NCBI GenBank assembly: GCA_028823105.1
Contig: JAPKCC010000005.1
Span: forward strand, 1-59,370
DNA length: 59,370 bases
Direction of reading: 5' to 3'
Origin: Phycisphaerales bacterium
GTDB lineage: Bacteria; Planctomycetota; Phycisphaerae; Phycisphaerales; SM1A02
This document shows positions 54,053 to 59,370 of the stretch, piece after piece. The notes beneath the pieces are model-generated. The model was not told where the DNA came from, made no database searches, and saw nothing but the letters and a program-made list of their open reading frames with translations. Each line of letters starts with the position of its first letter. Positions within the stretch are counted from its first letter, which is position 1. A program made the position numbers and the translations under genes.

Positions 54053-54463
54053 TCACTCGATGCTCATGCGAATTCGGAGAGTGCTTTTCAAGATGCCACC
54101 TTCCCGAATCGCCGCATTGATGTCGACGACAATTCGACCATCGACCAAGGAGGAATCCGCGGTCACCGAAACGTCGAACGAATCGCCGAGGACTTCGATG
54201 GTCCCGGACTCTCCGATGGTCAGGAGGATCCGAGGTTCGCTGATCACTCGCGGCGGGTCCGTGGTTCGACTCACCACCATCGCGAGGTCGAACTGATCGT
54301 CTCCGATTCGGGTGCCGGTCGCGGTCAGTTGCCATCGATCGACGGAGACGGAGGCGTCACTTCCTTTGGAGAGGTCCGCGGACGGCGCCTGGGCGGCGCT
54401 GCAGCCGGCGATCAGAGCGGCTCCGAGGGCAAGCAGACTGGGAAGATATCTGGTTCGGCGCAT
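54053..54463 (-). CDS. Small lipoprotein with secretin-like beta segment
   Basis: The protein has 136 residues from ATG 54463, nine bases after AAGGA; an ATG three codons upstream is an alternative. A type II signal peptide ends in the lipobox LIAGC. The mature part is one beta-rich domain. The segment VISEPRILLTIGESGTIEV is close to the strand pair seen in secretin domains, where a phrase of the type 'ISxPRxLTxxGxxAxIxVG' recurs. It is far too short to form a channel. It may be a detached secretin-like module. It lies after the membrane-protein gene on the same strand, 43 bases from its stop. Confidence 0.7.
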   Translation of the reverse strand: MRRTRYLPSLLALGAALIAGCSAAQAPSADLSKGSDASVSVDRWQLTATGTRIGDDQFDLAMVVSRTTDPPRVISEPRILLTIGESGTIEVLGDSFDVSVTADSSLVDGRIVVDINAAIREGGILKSTLRIRMSIE

Positions 54464-54506
54464 GATCCACATTCCTTGGGTGTTGGTGTCTCGAAAAGCG
54501 GCTTGA

Positions 54507-55298
54507 TCAACGGAGCAGAACGATGGTGGCGGCCGCACCGAGCATCAAAAAGGAGAAGCCCAGAAGCATCCAGCGAGCGGTGCCCGGTTGCTTCATCGCT
54601 CCGACCATGAGCGGTATTGCGAGAAGTACCAGCATGACGTCCCAACCGAACGGGTCCTTGCGATCGGCTCGGTCGCCCCGAACATGCTCGATGGCGTCTT
54701 CGACGCCGTCGTTCGCATTGAGAATGACCGGCGCTTCGCCCGCGCGGACAGGGTCGGACGGATCGGCGCGACTGGAAAGTTCGACGCCGTTGGGAAGCAT
54801 GATCTGCATTGACCCGTCTTCGGCGGTCTCAAGATGGAACTTGGCCACTTCTCCTTCGAGGGGAAGTGGACGATGACCCATCCCGCTTGGTGGCGGGGCA
54901 TGCGAGCCGGTCCAAGAGCGATTCCAGGCGGAGATGTTCTCCATTCGGTCGCCCCGAACATGCGAGCCTTTCAAGACATCTTCGATCTGGACCGTGAATG
55001 AGAACTGGCGATCGATCCAGTCGCCATTGGTGGTCTCCACCATCGTGCGACCAAGTACCGTCGCGAGCACGATGTCGGTGGCGCCTTCTTGAAGATCATC
55101 AGCAGAGAGCGGCGCGATCTCCGAACTGGCGACCGCCAACGCGGTTGTGAAGGAAATGCCGATCAGGGAGACGAGGATCATCACGCACGTCCACAAACCC
55201 GGAGTGTTTCCAAGGGCGGGCGTGCGGTGGATCGGGGATTCTAGTGGCGACATGATCGGCTTCACAGTCTCTTCTTCGGCATCCCACCGGTTTGGCAT
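54507..55298 (-). CDS. Exported/membrane protein of unknown function
   Basis: The protein has up to 263 residues from ATG 55298. GTG 55265, with AAGAAGAG just upstream, and ATG 55253 are alternatives. One hydrophobic segment near residues 37-58 acts as signal or anchor. The middle is a beta-rich domain (DIVLATVLGRTMVETTNGDWIDRQFSF) that resembles small exported domains with a VLKG motif. Two hydrophobic helices end the protein. The phrase HVRGDR occurs twice, matching a 19-base exact repeat in the DNA. It follows xylA by 24 bases and may be co-transcribed. No function can be given. Confidence 0.65.
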   Translation of the reverse strand: MPNRWDAEEETVKPIMSPLESPIHRTPALGNTPGLWTCVMILVSLIGISFTTALAVASSEIAPLSADDLQEGATDIVLATVLGRTMVETTNGDWIDRQFSFTVQIEDVLKGSHVRGDRMENISAWNRSWTGSHAPPPSGMGHRPLPLEGEVAKFHLETAEDGSMQIMLPNGVELSSRADPSDPVRAGEAPVILNANDGVEDAIEHVRGDRADRKDPFGWDVMLVLLAIPLMVGAMKQPGTARWMLLGFSFLMLGAAATIVLLR

Positions 55299-55322
55299 TG
55301 ACGGGAAGCGTATGAAAACGGG

Positions 55323-56636
55323 TCAGATGAACCGATTGAAGACGCCTTCGAGCATTTCCTGCCGGCCGCTGGGTAGGGATGGCTCGCCGATCCGGGCGGC
55401 TTCGTCACGGAGATCACCCAGCGTGGCGGTGCCGTCGAGGATTTGTGTCCCCAGCGGTCCATCCCAAGAGGCGTAACGATCCTGAATAAATTCATCCAGC
55501 CCACCGTCTGCTTGGATCTTCGCGGCAATCTCAAGGCCATGAGCCATCGCATCCATACCCGCGATGTGACTGTGGAACATATCGATGGGTTGAAAACTCT
55601 CCCGCCGTCGCTTCGCGTCGAAATTGAGGCCGCCCGTTGTGAACCCGCCCATTTTCAGCACGCAACGCATGATCTGGGCCCCGAGAATCGGATCGGTCGG
55701 GAAGTTGTCGGTATCCCAGCCGTTGGTCCAGACACCCATGTTGGCGTCGATGGTACCGAGCGCTCCGGCGTCCATCGACGTTTGGAGTTCGTGTTCCATG
55801 GTGTGACCGGCGAGCCAGGCATGGTTCGTTTCGATGTTCAACTTGAAGTGTTCGAGCAGATCAAACTCACGAAGGAAGTTGAGGCAGGTCGCGGCATCCG
55901 AATCGTATTGATGGGTGGTCGGTTCCTTGGGCTTGGGTTCGATATAGAACTGGCCTTTGAAACCGATTCGATGCTTGTGATCAACGGCGAGATGGAGAAG
56001 CCGGGCGAGGTTTCGTCGCTCTCGTTTCATGTCGGTGTTGATGATGGACCCATACCCCTCGCGACCCCCCCAGAAGACGTAGCCCTCACCACCGAGTCGG
56101 TGGGTCGCTTCAAGAGCGGCTTTAACTTGGGCCGCCGCGTAACAGAAGACGTCGACGAGTGGTGAGGTACCGGCGCCCGAGGCGTATCGCTGATGGGTGA
56201 AGAGGCAGGCGGTTCCCCAGAGGAGCTTGCGACCACTCTGCTTCATCTCGGCTTCGATGGTCTCGACCACGGTCTCAAGGTTACGCTCGCTCTCGGCAAT
56301 GGTCGCGCCTTCGGGAGCGATGTCCCGATCGTGGAAGCAGAAGAAGTCGATGTCGATCTTTTCGAGAAACTCAAAAAAGACTCCGACTCGCCGGCATGCG
56401 TTTTCCACCGACTGCGTTCCATCATCCCAGGGAGTCTGAGAAGTACCGACCCCAAAAGGGTCGGCGAGCGGATTTCGCATCGTGTGCCAATAGCAACTGG
56501 CAAACCGAAGATGATCACGCATCGACTTGCCCGCGATCATCCGGTCGGGTTCGTACCGACGGAAGCCAAGTGGCTGATCGCCGTCGATTCCCTGGTAGGT
56601 GATCTTCTGAACATCAGGAAAAGCTTCGGTGGTCAT
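55323..56636 (-). CDS. xylA: Xylose isomerase
   Basis: The protein has 437 residues. Class II xylose isomerase motifs are complete: [12 protein letters not shown] (catalytic His), [44 protein letters not shown] and [10 protein letters not shown]. The metal ligands Asp of DAN and both Asp of WDTD are present. The segment [14 protein letters not shown] differs from the usual DANRGD form. It converts xylose to xylulose, and often glucose to fructose, in the cytoplasm. No xylulokinase or xylose transporter lies nearby. GAGG lies about eight bases before the start. Confidence 0.97.
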   Translation of the reverse strand: MTTEAFPDVQKITYQGIDGDQPLGFRRYEPDRMIAGKSMRDHLRFASCYWHTMRNPLADPFGVGTSQTPWDDGTQSVENACRRVGVFFEFLEKIDIDFFCFHDRDIAPEGATIAESERNLETVVETIEAEMKQSGRKLLWGTACLFTHQRYASGAGTSPLVDVFCYAAAQVKAALEATHRLGGEGYVFWGGREGYGSIINTDMKRERRNLARLLHLAVDHKHRIGFKGQFYIEPKPKEPTTHQYDSDAATCLNFLREFDLLEHFKLNIETNHAWLAGHTMEHELQTSMDAGALGTIDANMGVWTNGWDTDNFPTDPILGAQIMRCVLKMGGFTTGGLNFDAKRRRESFQPIDMFHSHIAGMDAMAHGLEIAAKIQADGGLDEFIQDRYASWDGPLGTQILDGTATLGDLRDEAARIGEPSLPSGRQEMLEGVFNRFI

Positions 56637-56732
56637 ATCTCTTGCCTCGAAAGGGTCACAAGGGGAATTCGTTCGCAGTCTATCCAGACCACCACTCAGG
56701 GCGATCGTTGGGGAGATCGGTGATCAATCTTC

Positions 56733-57293
56733 TTACATCGTCGGAATCCGTTCCAGCAGTCCGACCGAGAGGGCTCCATGGAGCCCGATGAGAATCGCTT
56801 CGGCCGTGTCGTGTCGGAGTTCTCCTTTGGGTTTCGAGATTTTGCTCCATACGATCACCCGTCGTGCCAGGGAATCGGCCTCCCGCTTCGCGATCTCTCC
56901 GTTGCGCTGCTGTCGGGGGAGCAGGAGCGTCGGCCGCCAGTCATGGGCGTGGATCTGTCGGAAGTCGATGCCGCGGTGGGCGGCCTGCTTTTCCCAGACT
57001 TGAGCAATGTCGCCGCCCCCTTCGAGCCAGATCCATGCGAGCGGAGGTGCCTCGCGGAGGATGGATGTCACGCCGCGTCGGAGTTCGGTGCGACTTGCGA
57101 AGTGCTTTGAGCGATACGACATCAGTCGTCCGTCGGGGCCATAGAGCGCGAGACCGGTGCGGAGCCCCATGTCCACGGCCAGCAAATGGCGTTGGGACTG
57201 CGGGGGCGGATTGAGTCGGATTGGGTTAGGCCGATCCTTCGGTGGCTGGTCCGTGCGTTTGTCCGGCTTTCGAATCGGTTCACGCGGGCTCAT
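56733..57293 (-). CDS. RuvC-like (RNase H fold) nuclease candidate
   Basis: The protein has 186 residues. A basic, proline-rich N-terminus of about 35 residues precedes an RNase H-type core. Asp41 lies in LLAVDMGLRTGLALYG, Glu91 in IWLEGGGD, and Asp162 and Glu165 in RHDTAEAILIGLHGAL. This order of acids matches RuvC-type resolvases, which cut branched DNA with two metal ions. It is not RuvC itself: the basic loops and usual length do not match. Its ATG overlaps the fucosidase stop as ATGA, an odd pairing that may reflect local gene packing. Cytosolic. Confidence 0.72.
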   Translation of the reverse strand: MSPREPIRKPDKRTDQPPKDRPNPIRLNPPPQSQRHLLAVDMGLRTGLALYGPDGRLMSYRSKHFASRTELRRGVTSILREAPPLAWIWLEGGGDIAQVWEKQAAHRGIDFRQIHAHDWRPTLLLPRQQRNGEIAKREADSLARRVIVWSKISKPKGELRHDTAEAILIGLHGALSVGLLERIPTM

Positions 57294-59370
57294 TCGGGGT
57301 TCGCATCCGAGGCTAGGTCCGCGGCCCGCATCGCCCGTCGAGGGACACCCGGACCTTCGAACTCCAGAGACAGCGACCCATCACCGGTCGCGTTGAACCA
57401 CTCCACACGGATCGGATGCCATCCCGCGGCCAGAGGAAGGGAAACGGTCTTTTCAATCATTCCGTGCAGTCCGTCGTGGTCGATGTCGGCGTCGTTCTCA
57501 TGGAGCGCACCGATCGAGAGCCGACTTCCATCATCACTCGCGAGGTGAAATTGATACACCCCGGCTTCGCGGATCCGGAGAAAGCCGGAAAAGACCAAAC
57601 AGCAGTGTTCGTCCCGGGTTCGGGGCTCGATCGAGATGCGGTCGGCAGTGGCGCGATTCACCGGCGTTCGGCCGGAGAGATCGTGCAGGCTCTGCCAGCC
57701 GCCTTCGTAACACTCGACGTCGAGCAGGCCTGGACGCGAGGCGACCCAGTCGATCGGATTGGCGGCGGGTTCCAGCGAACCGGGATCGAATCGGGTGAAA
57801 CGTGCATCGGCGATGGCCAAGCTCCGGCGATCGCCTTCCCACGCGGCCGCCCGCAGGTGAGTGTCGTCGGTGATCTTGATCGCGCCGCCCTGATATCGAA
57901 CGGACTCGCGGGTCGGCTCGGATCCGTCGAGCGTATAGAAGATGCGGGCACCGTCGCGATCACCGGCAAGGTATGCCTCAGTGGAACCGATGAACGATTT
58001 CTCCTTCGCCGAGATCACCACGTTTGGAGGTCCGGAGTACACGCCCACCTCTGCGAGGGTCGGGCTGGACCTTGAATCTTCGATCACGATTCGAATTCGG
58101 TTGGCCATGACCGAGGGAAACCCGACCACTCGGCGATTGCCGACCGTGGTGCCTTTTGCGACCGTGGTCCAGCCGTCGACGGTCCGGCATTGCACGCTGA
58201 ATTGGCGAATCCGTTGTCCGAGCGGAATGAACTCCCGAAGGACGACATGGTCGACGGGGCTTGGCTTTGCCAGTTCGATCTCGATGGTCGTGACGTCAGC
58301 GCCATCACCGGCGGCCCAGTAGGTAGCCGCATCGCCATCGGTGGCGTGTTTCGCCGCGAACTCGGAATCTTCTCCGCCGCGAGTCTGGTCGCTCATCGCG
58401 GGTCGATGGGCGGCGAGATTCTCCTGGAGAATCGAATCGACCGCCGCCCGTAGTTGGAGCACCGCCGCCGCGTCGTGCTCGTGCACCAGCCCGCGTCGAT
58501 CCACCGGGAAGTTCAGTAACAGGTTTGCGCCGCGCCCGATCGATCCGTACCAGATATCAAGCAGTTGATCGAGGTCCTTCACCCGGTCGTCCTGAGACTC
58601 GTGGTAGTACCAGCCGGGTCGGATTGAAACGTCAGCTTCGCCGGGAAGCCAGTGGGTTCCGCCTTCCTGACCTTCGTTGAGTTCTCGATTTCGGCCGGGG
58701 ATGCCCGGATAGAAATCGTCCCGATTCAATGAGTTCCAGTTGGTTTCACCGACGATGCCGCGCTCGTTTCCGATCCAGCGAACGTCGGGACCAGCATCGC
58801 TGAAGATGCATGCTTTCGGGTGAAGTTCTCGAACCATGCGATGAAACATCGGAAAGTCGTAGACCTGTCGCTTCCCGTTGGGGCCCTCCCCGCAGGCGCC
58901 GTCAAACCAGACTTCGAATACCGGTCCGTAGTTGGTAAGTACTTCACGGAGCTGCTCGGCGAAATAACGGTTGTAGGCTTCACCAGTTCCGTACAGCGGG
59001 TTGTTTCGATCCCACGGAGACAGGTAGACGCCGAAGTCGAGTCCGAATTTGGCGCAACTCTCGGAGAGATCCTTGAGCACGTCTCCGGTTCCGTCTCGCC
59101 AGTTGCTCGACGCGACATCGTGCTCCGTGACGGCGCTTGGCCACAGGCAGAATCCATCGTGATGCTTGGCAGTGATGATGACGCCGGTCATCCCTGCGTC
59201 CTTGAACACCTGACACCATTGATCGGTATCGAGCTCGGTGGGGTGAAACGTCTCCGGGACCTCTTGGCCATGGCCCCATTCGAGGTCTGTGAACGTATTC
59301 ATGTTGAAGTGCACGAATGCGTACATGCCGCGCTGATGCCATTCGATCTGGCGTTCGCTGGGAATGGGCA
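57290..59370 (-). CDS. GH29 alpha-L-fucosidase, multidomain, 5' end cut by window edge
   Basis: At least 692 residues are visible; the frame continues past the right edge, and a Met at 59326 lies inside the catalytic domain. The GH29 barrel is clear: FVHFNMNTFTDLEWGHG, TAKHHDGFCLWPSAVT and the nucleophile Asp in EVWFDGACGEG. An F5/8-type C carbohydrate-binding domain follows (about 325-435 from that Met), then a chitobiase-like C-terminal domain (IFYTLDGSEPTRESVRYQG), then a PA14-like domain (SGFLRIREAGVYQFHLASDDGSRL). The enzyme should release fucose from fucoidan-like or glycoprotein glycans outside the cell. The signal peptide would lie beyond the edge. Confidence 0.95.
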   Translation of the reverse strand, partial: PIPSERQIEWHQRGMYAFVHFNMNTFTDLEWGHGQEVPETFHPTELDTDQWCQVFKDAGMTGVIITAKHHDGFCLWPSAVTEHDVASSNWRDGTGDVLKDLSESCAKFGLDFGVYLSPWDRNNPLYGTGEAYNRYFAEQLREVLTNYGPVFEVWFDGACGEGPNGKRQVYDFPMFHRMVRELHPKACIFSDAGPDVRWIGNERGIVGETNWNSLNRDDFYPGIPGRNRELNEGQEGGTHWLPGEADVSIRPGWYYHESQDDRVKDLDQLLDIWYGSIGRGANLLLNFPVDRRGLVHEHDAAAVLQLRAAVDSILQENLAAHRPAMSDQTRGGEDSEFAAKHATDGDAATYWAAGDGADVTTIEIELAKPSPVDHVVLREFIPLGQRIRQFSVQCRTVDGWTTVAKGTTVGNRRVVGFPSVMANRIRIVIEDSRSSPTLAEVGVYSGPPNVVISAKEKSFIGSTEAYLAGDRDGARIFYTLDGSEPTRESVRYQGGAIKITDDTHLRAAAWEGDRRSLAIADARFTRFDPGSLEPAANPIDWVASRPGLLDVECYEGGWQSLHDLSGRTPVNRATADRISIEPRTRDEHCCLVFSGFLRIREAGVYQFHLASDDGSRLSIGALHENDADIDHDGLHGMIEKTVSLPLAAGWHPIRVEWFNATGDGSLSLEFEGPGVPRRAMRAADLASDANPE

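Overview
The window looks like chromosomal DNA of a planctomycete, most likely close to the Phycisphaerae. The evidence is the gene content: a MoxR/DUF58/BatA-like/VWA operon, a paired DUF1549/DUF1553 cytochrome c protein and DUF1501 protein, a PVC-type dehydrogenase with a C-terminal CxxCH, a DUF1080 protein, a PEP-CTERM-like surface protein ending in a VPGP motif, and many secreted glycosidases. GC content is high and neighbouring genes often overlap by the four bases ATGA. I saw no rRNA, tRNA, CRISPR array, transposase or phage gene. All assignments come from reading the translated sequence; no database search was run.

Layout. 1-8924 (minus): a five-gene envelope operon, moxR - DUF58 - BatA-like - VWA/GATase-like - DUF4175-like, the last cut by the left edge. 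9099-9956: mutM. 9957-10320: a gene-free AT-rich stretch with DnaA-box-like sites, the best replication-origin candidate here, next to dnaA (10424-11806). 11952-14403: an RNase Z-like hydrolase, then an Hpt protein and a REC-GGDEF diguanylate cyclase. 14470-20122: DUF1080, PVC cytochrome/dehydrogenase and a TolC-type lipoprotein. 20409-26112: a degenerate GH35-like protein, then an M48 protease - DUF5993-like - DsbB-like operon. 26097-30690: a porin and an SGNH hydrolase - SLC13 transporter - DinB operon. 30980-34702: B12-domain-like protein, lgt, DedA, and a small exported STN-like protein. 34787-40394: DUF1501, DUF1549/1553 and the PEP-CTERM-like protein. 40654-47843: an EamA exporter, a membrane-fusion adaptor with an MFS transporter, and an rmuC - BNR pair. 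47947-49170: a GH33 sialidase. 49269-53953: an ECF sigma factor translationally coupled to a 1362-residue membrane-anchored VIT-VWA protein. 54053-59370: a small lipoprotein, a membrane protein, xylA, a RuvC-like nuclease candidate and a multidomain GH29 fucosidase cut by the right edge.

How the genes fit together. Most genes serve the cell envelope or the breakdown of complex glycans: GH33, GH29, GH35-like, SGNH, DUF1080, DUF1549/1553/1501, porin, TolC and SLC13. A housekeeping core (dnaA, mutM, lgt, rmuC, xylA) is mixed in. The least conventional unit is the ECF sigma factor with its VIT-VWA partner. That partner has a short cytosolic tail, one membrane helix, a VIT domain, a VWA domain interrupted by about 85 extra residues, a glycine-rich linker and a propeptide-like end. 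It reads as a one-polypeptide anti-sigma factor and extracytoplasmic sensor.
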